A DNA stretch of 64,000 nt. It comes from Caballeronia insecticola (lineage in GTDB: Bacteria; Pseudomonadota; Gammaproteobacteria; Burkholderiales; Burkholderiaceae). The translations under genes were made by a program, and so were the position numbers. This document shows, in pieces, positions 49,225 to 60,961 of this stretch; the first letter of the stretch is position 1, and each line of letters opens with the position of its first letter. The stretch is from NCBI RefSeq assembly GCF_000402035.1, contig NC_021287.1, positions 1,178,001 through 1,242,000 on the forward strand, given 5' to 3'. The notes below the pieces were generated by a model. That model was not told the origin of the DNA, searched no databases, and was given only the letters and a program-made list of their open reading frames with translations.

Positions 49225-50205
49225 ATGACGCGCACGGCGTGGCCGACGCTCGCGATCATGCTGGGCGCATCGGTATGGGGTCTCGTCTGGTATCCGATGC
49301 GCATGCTCGCCGCCATGGGTCTCTCGGGCACCGCCGCCAGCGCCACGACCAGCGCCGCCGCGTGCATCTTCGTGTTGCTGCTGCGGCGCCGCTCGATCAG
49401 CACGCTCAACTGGCACTGGCTGCTCGTCGCGCTCGGCGTGGCGGCGGGCGTGACGAATATCGGCTTCGTGTGGGGCGCGATCCACGGGCAGGTCATGCGC
49501 GTCTTGCTGCTCTTCTATCTGACGCCCGCATGGACCGCGATCTTCGCGCACTTCATCCTGAAAGAGCGGCTCACCCGCGTCGATGCCGCGCTGTCGCTGC
49601 TCTCGCTCGCGGGCGCCGTCGCGATGCTCTGGTCGCCCGAACTCGGCATGCCGCTGCCCGCCGATCTCGCCGAATGGGCGGGGCTCATGGGCGGCATGGG
49701 CTTCGCGATGAGCAACGTGCTCGTCGTCAAGGTCACACGCACGCTGCCACGGCTCAAGCCCGAAATGCGCACGGCGGTGATCTTCGGCGGCGCGGCGCTG
49801 CTCGCCTCCGTCGTCACGCTGTTCGAGCCGATGCCCGCGCCGCCCGCCGCAGCGCTTCTGCCCACCGTGACGTTCATCGTGATCGGGCTGGGCGTCGTGC
49901 TGGCGGCCAACAACATCATCGTGCAGATCGGGCTCGCGCGCGTGCCGGCCAATCGCGCATCGATCATCATGCTGTTCGAACTCGTCGTGACCGCGTTGTC
50001 GTCGTGGCTGTTTGCGGGCGAAGTGCCCGGCGCGCGCGAGTGGGCGGGCGGCGGCTGCATCGTCGTGGCGTGCGTGCTGTCGGCGTGGGCGCACCGTCAG
50101 GGCGCATCGCGTGCGTCTCCCGCGCCTGATGTGTCCAACATCGCGCCCGACATCGTCGAACACGCACCGGAAAGCAAAAAGAAATCGACTCGCGCGATGG
50201 TATGA
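49225..50205 (+). CDS. EamA/DMT family transporter
   Basis: A 326-residue inner-membrane protein with about ten hydrophobic helices arranged as two EamA repeats. Landmarks are IMLGASVWGLVWYPMRMLA, LLLFYLTPAWTAIFAHFILKERLTRVD in the first repeat, and NRASIIMLFELVVTALSSWLFAGEVPGAREW in the second. The C-terminus ends in a polar tail. Substrate unknown; family members export amino acids or metabolites. The ATG at 49225 has GGGAGC upstream; in-frame starts further upstream encode only a charged non-conserved extension. It is divergent from dapC. Confidence 0.88.
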   Translation: MTRTAWPTLAIMLGASVWGLVWYPMRMLAAMGLSGTAASATTSAAACIFVLLLRRRSISTLNWHWLLVALGVAAGVTNIGFVWGAIHGQVMRVLLLFYLTPAWTAIFAHFILKERLTRVDAALSLLSLAGAVAMLWSPELGMPLPADLAEWAGLMGGMGFAMSNVLVVKVTRTLPRLKPEMRTAVIFGGAALLASVVTLFEPMPAPPAAALLPTVTFIVIGLGVVLAANNIIVQIGLARVPANRASIIMLFELVVTALSSWLFAGEVPGAREWAGGGCIVVACVLSAWAHRQGASRASPAPDVSNIAPDIVEHAPESKKKSTRAMV

Positions 50206-50361
50206 TGGTGTCCGCTTCGCCGGGCCAGATGCGCTTGAAGCATTGCTGTGGAGCGTTCCCGCGAAGCACGTTGCGCTGCGTACCCGAATGCGATCGACGG
50301 GCCGCGCTGCGGCCTGTCTGCTATCTATCTTCCGTTATCAATTCCAAACAGCGATATCGCC

Positions 50362-53300
50362 GTGCGTCTGACCTCGATAAAACTCGCTGGCTTCAAGTCC
50401 TTCGTCGATCCCACGCATTTTCAGGTCCCCGGCCAGTTGGTCGGCGTCGTCGGGCCGAATGGCTGTGGCAAGTCCAACATCATCGATGCCGTGCGCTGGG
50501 TGCTCGGCGAATCGCGCGCGTCGGAGTTGCGCGGCGAATCGATGCAGGACGTGATCTTCAACGGATCGACGGCGCGCAAGCCCGGCAGCCGGGCAAGCGT
50601 CGAACTCATTTTCGATAACGCCGACGGCCGCGCCGCGGGTCAGTGGAGCAGCTACGGCGAAATCGCCGTGAAGCGCGTGCTCACGCGTGACGGCACGTCC
50701 AGCTACTACATCAACAATCTGCCCGCGCGCCGCCGCGACATTCAGGACATCTTCCTCGGTACGGGTCTCGGCCCGCGCGCTTACGCGATCATCGGGCAGG
50801 GCATGATCTCGCGCATCATCGAGGCGAAGCCGGAAGAGCTGCGCGTGTTTCTCGAAGAAGCCGCGGGCGTGTCGAAGTACAAAGAGCGCCGCCGCGAGAC
50901 CGAAAACCGCCTGCACGACACGCGCGAGAATCTGACGCGCGTCGAGGATATCGTCCGCGAACTGGGCGCGAATCTCGAGAAGCTCGAAGCGCAGGCGGTG
51001 GTCGCGACCCGCTACAAGGAATTGCAGGCCGAAGGCGAAGAAAAGCAGCGCCTCTTGTGGCTCCTGCGCAAGCGCGAAGCGGGCAACGAAGCCGAGCGTC
51101 AGCAGCGCGCGATCCGCGAGGCGCAGGTGGAGCTCGAAGCGCAGACCGCGCGTCTGCGCGAAGTCGAGGCGCAACTGGAAACGCTGCGCGTGGCGCACTA
51201 CAGCGCGAGCGACGCGATGCAGGGCGCGCAAGGCTCGCTTTACGAAGCCAATGCCGAAGTGAGCCGGCTGGAGGCGGAGATTCGCTTTATCGTCGAATCG
51301 CGCAATCGCGTGCAGGCGCAGATCGCCGCGCTCACCGCGCAGCGCGAGCAATGGCAGATGCAGGCGCAGAAGGCACGCGACGACATCGACGCCGCCACCG
51401 ATGCACTCGCCGAAGGCGAAGAAAAGGCCGCCATCGCTGCGGATACCGCCGCCGCGCAGCACGACGCGCTGCCCGCGCTCGAAGCCCGCTGGCGCGACGC
51501 GCAGGCGCAACTGAACGAGGAACGCGCGGGCATCGCGCGCGCGGAGCAGGCGCTGAAGCTCGAAGCGGCGCATCAGCGCAACGCGGATCAACAGCTTCAG
51601 CAGTTGCAGCAGCGCCAGGAACGTCTGAAGAACGAAGCGAGCGGGCTCGACGCCCCCGACGAAGCGCAGCTCGAAGAGTTGCGCATGCAGCTCGCGGAGC
51701 ACGAAGAAATTCTCGCCGAAGCACAGGCGCGCCTCGCCGATTCGCAGGACACCGTGCCGCGCCTCGATGCCGCGCGCCGCGAAGCGCAGGAGCGCGTGCA
51801 GAAGGAAAGCGCGCATATCCATCAGCTCGAAGCGCGCCTCGCCGCTCTCAAGGCGTTGCAGGAAAGCGTGCAGACCGAAGGCAAGATCCAGCCGTGGCTC
51901 GACAAACACGAGCTTGGCGCGCTGCCGCGTCTGTGGAAGAAGCTGCATGTGGAAGCGGGCTGGGAAGCGGCGCTCGAATCCGTGCTGCGCGAGCGTCTCG
52001 CCGCGCTCGAAGTATCGAATCTGGACTGGGTCAAGGCCTTCGCCACCGACGCGCCGCCCGCCAAGCTCGCGTTCTATTCGCCGCCTGTGGCGGGTAAGCC
52101 GGTCGAGACGCCGCACGGCCTGCGCTCGCTGCTGTCGCTCGTGCGCATCGACGACCCAGGCCTGCGTGCCGTGCTCAACGAATGGCTGGCTGCGGTGTTC
52201 GTCGCCGATGACATCGCGCAGGCGCTCGCTTCGCGCAATCAATTGCCGGACGGCGCCGCGTTCGTCGTGAAGGCGGGGCATGTCGTGACGCGCGTGGGCG
52301 TGCAGTTGTATGCGCCGGACTCCGAGCAGTCCGGCATGCTGGCGCGCGCGCAGGAAATCGAAAATCTCACGAAGCAGGTGCGCGCACAGGCGCTGCTCTC
52401 CGACGAAGCAAAAGCCAACGCCGTGCGCGCCGACGCCGCGCACACGCAAGCGTCGCAGACGCTCGCGGAAGCGCGCGCCGCCGCCGAACGTGCCACCCAG
52501 CGTGTGCACGCGCTGCAACTGGACGTGCTGAAGCTCGCGCAGGCGCATGAACGCTACACGCAGCGCAGCACGCAGATCGGCGAGGAACTCGAGGAAATCG
52601 CCGCGCAGATCGAGGAGCAGCGTGCGTTGCGCGCGGAATCGGAAGCGGCTTTCGAGCACCACGATGCCGAGATCGCGCAGTTGCAGGCGCGTTTCGAGGA
52701 CAACCAGCTCGCCTTCGAAGCGCTGGACGAAGAACTGACGAACGCGCGCCACGCGCTGCGCGAACTGGAACGCGCGGCGAGCGACGCGAGTTTCGCGGTG
52801 CGCGGGCTGGCAGCGAAGATCGACGAATACAAGCGCAACATCGAGACGGCGCACGACCAGAGCGAGCGCATCGCGGGCACGCTGGAAGACGCGCGCGCCG
52901 AACTCGAAACCATCAACGAGCAGACCGCGACGACCGGCTTGCAGGACGCGCTCGAACTGCGCGCGGCACGCGAGGAAACGCTGCATGCGGCGCGCGTCGA
53001 ACTGGACGATCTCACCGCGCGTTTGCGTCAGACCGACGAGCAGCGCCTCACCGCAGAACGCTCGTTGCAGCCGCTGCGCGACCGCATCAACGAATTGCAG
53101 TTGAAGGAGCAGGCCGCGCGCATCAGCGGCGAGCAGTTCGTCGAGCAGTTGCAGGCGGCGGGCGTCGACGAAACCGCGCTCGCGGAGAAGCTCACGACGG
53201 ACATGAAGCCGTCGTATCTGCAAGGTGAAGTCACGCGCCTGAACAACGCGATCACCGCGCTCGGGCCGGTCAACATGGCCGCGCTCGAAGAACTGTCGGC

Positions 53301-53877
53301 GGCGACCGAGCGCAAGCACTTCCTCGACGCGCAATCGGCCGATCTGAACGACGCCATCAACACGCTGGAAGATGCGATCCAGAAGATCGACCAGGAAACG
53401 CGCGCGCTCTTGCAAGGCACGTTCGACGAGGTGAACCGTCACTTCGGCGAACTGTTCCCGCGTCTGTTCGGCGGCGGTCAGGCGAAGCTCATCATGACCG
53501 GCGACGAAATTCTCGACGCCGGCGTGCAGGTGATGGCGCAGCCGCCCGGCAAGAAGAATTCGACCATTCACCTGCTCTCGGGCGGTGAAAAGGCGCTTAC
53601 CGCGACCGCGCTCGTGTTCGCGATGTTCCAGCTGAATCCCGCGCCGTTCTGTCTGCTCGACGAAGTGGACGCGCCGCTCGACGACGCCAACACGGAACGC
53701 TTCGCGAATCTCGTGCGCGCGATGGCGGCCAAGACGCAGTTCCTGTTCATCTCGCACAACAAGATTGCGATGGAGATGGCGCAGCAACTGATCGGCGTGA
53801 CGATGCAGGAGCAGGGCGTATCGCGCATCGTCGCGGTGGATATGGAATCGGCGGCGGGTTTTGCGCAGAACGGCTGA
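50362..53877 (+). CDS. smc: Chromosome segregation protein SMC
   Basis: ATPase of the bacterial condensin complex, organising and separating the chromosome. 1171 residues. The N-terminal ATPase half has Walker A GPNGCGKSN. Long coiled coils rich in Glu, Gln, Ala and Arg flank a hinge around residues 510-650. The C-terminal half has the ABC signature LLSGGEKALTATAL and Walker B FCLLDEVDAPLDDAN. The start is the GTG at 50362, where the conserved RLTSIKLAGFKSF begins. zipA follows 187 bases downstream. The partner genes scpA and scpB are not in this window. Confidence 0.96.
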   Translation: MRLTSIKLAGFKSFVDPTHFQVPGQLVGVVGPNGCGKSNIIDAVRWVLGESRASELRGESMQDVIFNGSTARKPGSRASVELIFDNADGRAAGQWSSYGEIAVKRVLTRDGTSSYYINNLPARRRDIQDIFLGTGLGPRAYAIIGQGMISRIIEAKPEELRVFLEEAAGVSKYKERRRETENRLHDTRENLTRVEDIVRELGANLEKLEAQAVVATRYKELQAEGEEKQRLLWLLRKREAGNEAERQQRAIREAQVELEAQTARLREVEAQLETLRVAHYSASDAMQGAQGSLYEANAEVSRLEAEIRFIVESRNRVQAQIAALTAQREQWQMQAQKARDDIDAATDALAEGEEKAAIAADTAAAQHDALPALEARWRDAQAQLNEERAGIARAEQALKLEAAHQRNADQQLQQLQQRQERLKNEASGLDAPDEAQLEELRMQLAEHEEILAEAQARLADSQDTVPRLDAARREAQERVQKESAHIHQLEARLAALKALQESVQTEGKIQPWLDKHELGALPRLWKKLHVEAGWEAALESVLRERLAALEVSNLDWVKAFATDAPPAKLAFYSPPVAGKPVETPHGLRSLLSLVRIDDPGLRAVLNEWLAAVFVADDIAQALASRNQLPDGAAFVVKAGHVVTRVGVQLYAPDSEQSGMLARAQEIENLTKQVRAQALLSDEAKANAVRADAAHTQASQTLAEARAAAERATQRVHALQLDVLKLAQAHERYTQRSTQIGEELEEIAAQIEEQRALRAESEAAFEHHDAEIAQLQARFEDNQLAFEALDEELTNARHALRELERAASDASFAVRGLAAKIDEYKRNIETAHDQSERIAGTLEDARAELETINEQTATTGLQDALELRAAREETLHAARVELDDLTARLRQTDEQRLTAERSLQPLRDRINELQLKEQAARISGEQFVEQLQAAGVDETALAEKLTTDMKPSYLQGEVTRLNNAITALGPVNMAALEELSAATERKHFLDAQSADLNDAINTLEDAIQKIDQETRALLQGTFDEVNRHFGELFPRLFGGGQAKLIMTGDEILDAGVQVMAQPPGKKNSTIHLLSGGEKALTATALVFAMFQLNPAPFCLLDEVDAPLDDANTERFANLVRAMAAKTQFLFISHNKIAMEMAQQLIGVTMQEQGVSRIVAVDMESAAGFAQNG

Positions 53878-54064
53878 CGCGGCGTCGGCAGCCGGCGAGT
53901 TTTGCTTGAGATTTGAATGAGTGGCGGGCCGGACCGTGTTCCGGCCACGTGCGCAGGCGCGGAGTAGCGCGCATCGGCCAGGCGGCGGCGAGAAGCCGGA
54001 ACGCGGCGGGTGCGTGCGACAGATCGCGCGGCGCTTCGAAACCCAAAAGAATGATGGAGCCTGC

Positions 54065-55327
54065 ATGGACGAGTTGACACTCGGATTGATTGGAGCCGGA
54101 GCCGTGGTGGTGGGCGGCGTGGTCGTGTACAACGCGTGGCAGAGCGCGAAGGTGCGGCGCAGGATGCCGCGGCCGATGCCCGACGAAGCCGCCGACGCGC
54201 TCGCGCGCCAGGAGACCGACGACGAGCAGCCGTTCATCGAGCCCGTGCGCCAGCCGCGCCGCGAGCCGGTGACGGGCGACGCCGACGGCGAGCAGCCGCG
54301 CGATGCACGCATGGAGCCGAGTTTCGGCAACGCGAGTACGGCGATGGAAATGCCTCCGCTGCCGCCGGTCGCGCCCGCGGATACCGCCGTCGATCTTCAG
54401 GCCGAGGCGACCTCCGCCAATGAAGCCGCGGACGAAGCGCCGAACCGCGCCGAGGACGAGCGCACCGAACCCGTGATGCCCGCCGCGACCACCATTTCGC
54501 CGGCGCCGCCGGCGGTCGTGGATCGCCGTATCGACTGCGTCGTGCCGATCCGCCTCGCCGCACCTGTCGCGGGCGATCGCGTGATGCCGCTCGCGCAACG
54601 GCTGCGCCGCGCGGGCACGAAGCCCGTCACCATCGAAGGCAAGCCCGAGGGCGAGAGCACGTGGGAACTGCCGCGCAGCGGCGTGCGCTACGAAGAACTG
54701 CGTGCGGCCGCGCAACTGGCGAACCGCAGCGGGCCGCTGAACGAGCTCGAATTTTCGGAGTTCGTGACCGGCGTGCAGCGCATGGCCGATGCCATCGACG
54801 GCGCGCCCGAATTCCCCGACATGATGGAAACCGTCGGCATGGCGCGCGAACTGGACGCCTTCGCCGCGCAGTGCGACGCGCAGCTCTCGATCAACATCCT
54901 GTCCGACGGCGCGCCGTGGTCGGCGAACTACGTGCAGGCGGTCGCGTCGCAGGACGGGCTGCTGCTCTCGCGCGACGGCACGCGTTTCGTCAAGCTCGAT
55001 GCGAAGCAGAATCCCGTCTTCATGCTTCAGTTCGGCGACACCAATTTCCTGCGCGACGACCTCACCTACAAGGGCGGCCAGATGATCACGCTGGTGCTCG
55101 ACGTGCCCGTCGCCGACGAAGACATCCTGCCGTTCCGCCTGATGTGCGATTACGCGAAGTCGCTGTCGGAACGCATCGGCGCGCGCGTCGTCGACGATCA
55201 GCGCCGGCCGCTGCCCGAGTCCGCGCTGCTCGCCATCGAAAAGCAGTTGATGACGTTGTACGCGAAGCTGGAGCAGGCGGGCATTCCGGCCGGCTCGGCC
55301 GCGACGCGGCGCCTGTTCAGCCAGTAG
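54065..55327 (+). CDS. zipA: Cell division protein ZipA
   Basis: Inner-membrane protein that tethers FtsZ to the membrane and recruits later divisome parts. 420 residues. One N-terminal membrane helix (LGLIGAGAVVVGGVVVYNAW) is followed by a basic patch, a 150-residue Pro/Ala/Glu-rich linker, and the C-terminal FtsZ-binding domain. This domain includes LSDGAPWSANYVQAVASQDG-like and GQMITLVLDVPVADEDI segments. GGAG lies 8 bases upstream of the ATG. It lies between smc and ligA, the order seen in many betaproteobacteria. A terminator follows. Confidence 0.9.
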   Translation: MDELTLGLIGAGAVVVGGVVVYNAWQSAKVRRRMPRPMPDEAADALARQETDDEQPFIEPVRQPRREPVTGDADGEQPRDARMEPSFGNASTAMEMPPLPPVAPADTAVDLQAEATSANEAADEAPNRAEDERTEPVMPAATTISPAPPAVVDRRIDCVVPIRLAAPVAGDRVMPLAQRLRRAGTKPVTIEGKPEGESTWELPRSGVRYEELRAAAQLANRSGPLNELEFSEFVTGVQRMADAIDGAPEFPDMMETVGMARELDAFAAQCDAQLSINILSDGAPWSANYVQAVASQDGLLLSRDGTRFVKLDAKQNPVFMLQFGDTNFLRDDLTYKGGQMITLVLDVPVADEDILPFRLMCDYAKSLSERIGARVVDDQRRPLPESALLAIEKQLMTLYAKLEQAGIPAGSAATRRLFSQ

Positions 55328-55351
55328 TGATCTGCGCGTGCCGGATCGTGA

Positions 55352-58125
<2,774 letters not shown>

Positions 58126-58192
58126 TTCGTCGCTCGCGTAAGCCGCTTCGAATCACGCACAAGCGCCGAAGTGCAGCAGCACAGAGGCACAG

Positions 58193-58220
58193 AAGGCCGC
58201 TCCTCACCGGGCGGCCTTTC
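58193..58220 (+). terminator. Probable terminator after def
   Basis: Stem aaggccgc / gcggcctt with a 10-base loop, then TTTCTCTT (weak T tract), 67 bases past def. Confidence 0.55.
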
Positions 58221-58222
58221 TC

Positions 58223-58459
58223 TTATGCCATCGATCTCGGCGTGCCGCTGATTTCCGGTTGACGGAACAGGGCGACATGCTCGGGATTCGCGGAGGCTTG
58301 CAGGCGTCCGTCGGGCAGGCGGGCCACCACGATTTCCCCGACACCGGGGCTCATCACGACGACTTCGTCGCGCAGCGCGAGCAGGGCCTCGAGCCGTCGT
58401 CGGCCGCTGACGATTTCAAGGCCGGTTCCGGTTTCACGAACGATGATCTCAACTGACAT
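58223..58459 (-). CDS. Mini ParB-like protein
   Basis: A 78-residue protein whose centre, GLEIVSGRRRLEALLAL, resembles the box II motif of ParB N-terminal domains (EIIAGERRxxA). The usual box I and all DNA-binding and dimerisation parts of ParB are absent. The conserved Glu of GERR is replaced by Arg, so CTP binding as in ParB is doubtful. A beta-rich C-terminus follows (VVVMSPGVGEIVVARLPDGR). AAGGAG at ideal spacing supports real expression. It stands alone between def and the pseudouridine synthase gene. Function unknown. Confidence 0.6.
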   Translation of the reverse strand: MSVEIIVRETGTGLEIVSGRRRLEALLALRDEVVVMSPGVGEIVVARLPDGRLQASANPEHVALFRQPEISGTPRSMA

Positions 58460-58584
58460 GGCGGTTCTCCTTCAATGCCGTTCGATGCTGCTTGATCCTT
58501 GGCTGCCTCAGTTTCCACGATGCCGCGCGCGGCGCGTACCCTCATGACAGGTGTATCGGATCGGTGGTTAATTTTCTTTAGCCA

Positions 58585-58658
58585 AAAAACGACGACAAAG
58601 AAAAAGGCACGACCGGAGCAGCGTCGTGCCAATTTTTGGTGCAAAACGTCGTTTTTTT
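58585..58658. terminator. Nested inverted repeats downstream of the pseudouridine synthase gene
   Basis: An inner stem ggcacgac / gtcgtgcc (58606-58613 and 58623-58630) has T-rich flanks on both strands. An outer pair aaaaaacgacg / cgtcgtttttt (58585-58595 and 58648-58658) encloses it. A further repeat gcgaacgt / acgttcgc lies at 58679-58702. Together they probably form the terminator of map-glnD-pseudouridine synthase on the minus strand. Confidence 0.6.
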
Positions 58659-58717
58659 GCGACGCAACACGAGACCGTGCGAACGTTCGATCGGACGTTC
58701 GCGCGTCTCTTCGTCGC

Positions 58718-60955
58718 TTAGAAACTCTCGCCCGGCGCCAGGTAGCGCCACTGTCCGGCCGGCAGCGTGCCGAGCGTGACGTGGCCCATGCGAATGCGCT
58801 TCAGTCCGACAACGTCCAGCCCGACCAACTCACACATGCGACGGATCTGGCGCTTCTTGCCTTCGCGCAGCACGAAGCGAAGCTGCTCGCCGTTCTGCCA
58901 GCTGACTTGCGCAGTCTTGAGCGGCACGCCGTCGAGTTCGAGGCCGTGACGCAGAAGGGCTAGGCTTTCGGCAGGCAAATGCTGATCGATATCGACCGTG
59001 TGCTCGCCGAAGCGCACGCGCACGAGATACTCCTTGTCGACTTCGGAATGGCTGCCGATCAGCAACTTCGCAATGCGCCCGTCCTGCGTGAGTACGAGCA
59101 GGCCGGTGGAGTCGATATCGAGACGCCCCGCGGGTGCGAGCGTGCGAAGATGCCCCGGCGAAAAGCGGATGCCCGAGTGGTCCTCGGCCCAGTGATTGGC
59201 TTGATTGACGAGCGTGACGGCCGGCTCATAGCCGTCTTCCGCCTGTCCCGAGACATATCCGACCGGCTTGTGCAGCAGGATCGTCACCAGTTGCGACTGC
59301 GCGGAGCGCGCGGCGGGCAGGATTTCGATGTCCTGCGTCGGACGAATTCGCGAGCCGAGCGTGTCGATGACTTCGCCGTCGACGAGCACCCAGCCTTTCT
59401 CGATCCATTCGTCGGCTTCGCGGCGCGAGCAGAGACCGAGTTCCGACATGACTTTCGACAGCCGCACGAGGCCGTCGTTGTGCGGACGATGCTTGGGAGC
59501 GTCATCGGCGACGGGTGCTTGCGGCTTCGCTGCGGGTTTCGGCGCCGGCGTGCGCGGTTCGCTGCGTTCGTCGCGTGCCTTGAACGGGCGACGCTCATCG
59601 CCGCTGGCCGGCCGCTCGCTGCGTGCCGGCGGACGGCCCTCGAACGATTTGCGCGGCCCGCGCTCGCCGAACGCTGGGCGTGAATCGTCGCCACGCGGTT
59701 TGAATGCGCGACGCTCGTCGCTGCCAGATGGCCGCTCGCCACGCGTCTGCGGACGATCTTCGAACGATTTGCGCGGCCCGCGCTCGCCGAACGCCGGGCG
59801 TGAATCGTCGCCACGCGGCTTGAACGGGCGACGTTCGTCGCCACCCGCTGGCCGCTCACCACGCGCCGGCGGACGACCTTCGAACGATTTGCGCGGTCCG
59901 CGCTCGCCGAACGCCGGACGCGAATCGTCGCCACGCGGTTTGAACGGGCGACGTTCGTCGCCACCCGCTGGCCGCTCACCACGCGCCGGCGGACGACCTT
60001 CGAACGATTTGCGCGGTCCGCGCTCGCCGAACGCCGGGCGCGAATCGTCGCCGCGCGGTTTGAATGCGCGACGCTCGTCGCTGCCAGATGGCCGATCGCC
60101 GCGCGTCTGCGGACGATCTTCGAACGATTTGCGCGGTCCGCGCTCGCCGAACGCCGGACGCGAATCATCGCCACGCGGCTTGAACGGGCGACGCTCGTCG
60201 CCACCCGCTGGCCGCTCGCCGCGCGTCTGCGGACGATCTTCGAACGATTTGCGCGGCCCGCGCTCGCCGAACGCCGGACGCGAATCATCGCCCCGCGGCT
60301 TAAACGGACGACGTTCATCGCCCCCCGCTGGCCGCTCACCACGCGTCTGCGGACGATCTTCGAACGACTTCCGCGGCCCGCGCTCGCCGAACGCCGGACG
60401 CGAATCATCGCCGCGCGGTTTGAACGGGCGACGCTCATCGCCGCCCGCTGGCCGCTCACCACGCGCCGGCGGACGATCTCCGAACGACTTCCGCGGCCCG
60501 CGTTCACCGAACGCCGGACGCGAATCATCGCCACGCGGTTTGAATGGGCGATGTTCATCGCCACCTGCTGGCCGCTCACCACGCGTCTGCGGACGACCTT
60601 CGAACGATTTCCTTGGCCCGCGCTCGCCGAACGCCGGACGCGAATCATCGCCGCGCGGTTTAAACGGACGACGCTCATCGCCGCCCGCTGGCCGCTCACC
60701 ACGCGCCGGCGGACGACCCTCGAACGATTTCCTTGGCCCGCGCTCACCGAAAGCCGGACGCGAATCATCACCACGCGGCTTGAACGGCCGCGCGTCGCCG
60801 CGCTTCTCGGCGCCGGGCTTCGCCGCGCGTGGGCCGCGCGCTTCGTCGGGCGCGGTGGCATGAGCCGGCTTGCGCCCGGTGGATGTGCCGGAACGTACCG
60901 GCGATCGCGTCGCCGACGTGGGACGCGGATGTTTGGCTGTCAGTTTGACGCGCAT
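58718..60955 (-). CDS. RsuA/RluB-F family pseudouridine synthase with a long repeat-rich N-terminus
   Basis: Isomerises a uridine of 23S rRNA. The catalytic part is only the last 250 of 745 residues. It has an S4 RNA-binding domain (LSKVMSELGLCSRREADEWIE, about 497-545) and a synthase domain with the catalytic Asp613 in AGRLDIDSTGLLVLTQDG and KRQIRRMCELVGLDV. The sequence is closest in pattern to RluF, but RluB is possible. Residues 55-454 are ten tandem 40-residue repeats rich in Arg, Gly, Pro and Asp, predicted disordered. The gene starts 6 bases after glnD, so they form one operon. Confidence 0.9.
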   Translation of the reverse strand: MRVKLTAKHPRPTSATRSPVRSGTSTGRKPAHATAPDEARGPRAAKPGAEKRGDARPFKPRGDDSRPAFGERGPRKSFEGRPPARGERPAGGDERRPFKPRGDDSRPAFGERGPRKSFEGRPQTRGERPAGGDEHRPFKPRGDDSRPAFGERGPRKSFGDRPPARGERPAGGDERRPFKPRGDDSRPAFGERGPRKSFEDRPQTRGERPAGGDERRPFKPRGDDSRPAFGERGPRKSFEDRPQTRGERPAGGDERRPFKPRGDDSRPAFGERGPRKSFEDRPQTRGDRPSGSDERRAFKPRGDDSRPAFGERGPRKSFEGRPPARGERPAGGDERRPFKPRGDDSRPAFGERGPRKSFEGRPPARGERPAGGDERRPFKPRGDDSRPAFGERGPRKSFEDRPQTRGERPSGSDERRAFKPRGDDSRPAFGERGPRKSFEGRPPARSERPASGDERRPFKARDERSEPRTPAPKPAAKPQAPVADDAPKHRPHNDGLVRLSKVMSELGLCSRREADEWIEKGWVLVDGEVIDTLGSRIRPTQDIEILPAARSAQSQLVTILLHKPVGYVSGQAEDGYEPAVTLVNQANHWAEDHSGIRFSPGHLRTLAPAGRLDIDSTGLLVLTQDGRIAKLLIGSHSEVDKEYLVRVRFGEHTVDIDQHLPAESLALLRHGLELDGVPLKTAQVSWQNGEQLRFVLREGKKRQIRRMCELVGLDVVGLKRIRMGHVTLGTLPAGQWRYLAPGESF
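59594..60793 (-). repeat. Ten tandem 120-bp repeats encoding an Arg/Gly/Pro-rich domain
   Basis: The period is exactly 120 bases, with ten full units and a partial eleventh (RRPFKA...). Every unit carries FKPRGDDSRPAFGERGPRKSF unchanged in its central 20-odd residues. Variation is confined to a few positions: EGRPPARGE versus EDRPQTRGE, and PAGGDE versus PSGSDE. Units 6-7 and 9-10 share the same pair of variants, which points to block duplication. The codons differ slightly between units. Confidence 0.95.
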
Positions 60956-60961
60956 AAAGTC

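Noticed and set aside
50338..54330. Very long open frame on the strand opposite smc
   Set aside because: It is a mirror of the GC-rich smc coding sequence, with Arg/Glu/Leu-rich low-quality protein and no domain. The same explains the long frames opposite the ABC-F gene (39374-42163) and glnD (60551-63691).
59594..60793. CRISPR-like array
   Set aside because: The 120-bp units are contiguous, without unique spacers, and encode protein in frame with a known enzyme. No cas gene is present.
59284..60861. Additional open frames on both strands across the 120-bp repeats
   Set aside because: The period is divisible by three and the unit lacks stops in several frames, so alternate frames stay open by repetition alone. 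Only the frame that continues into the S4 and synthase domains makes sense.
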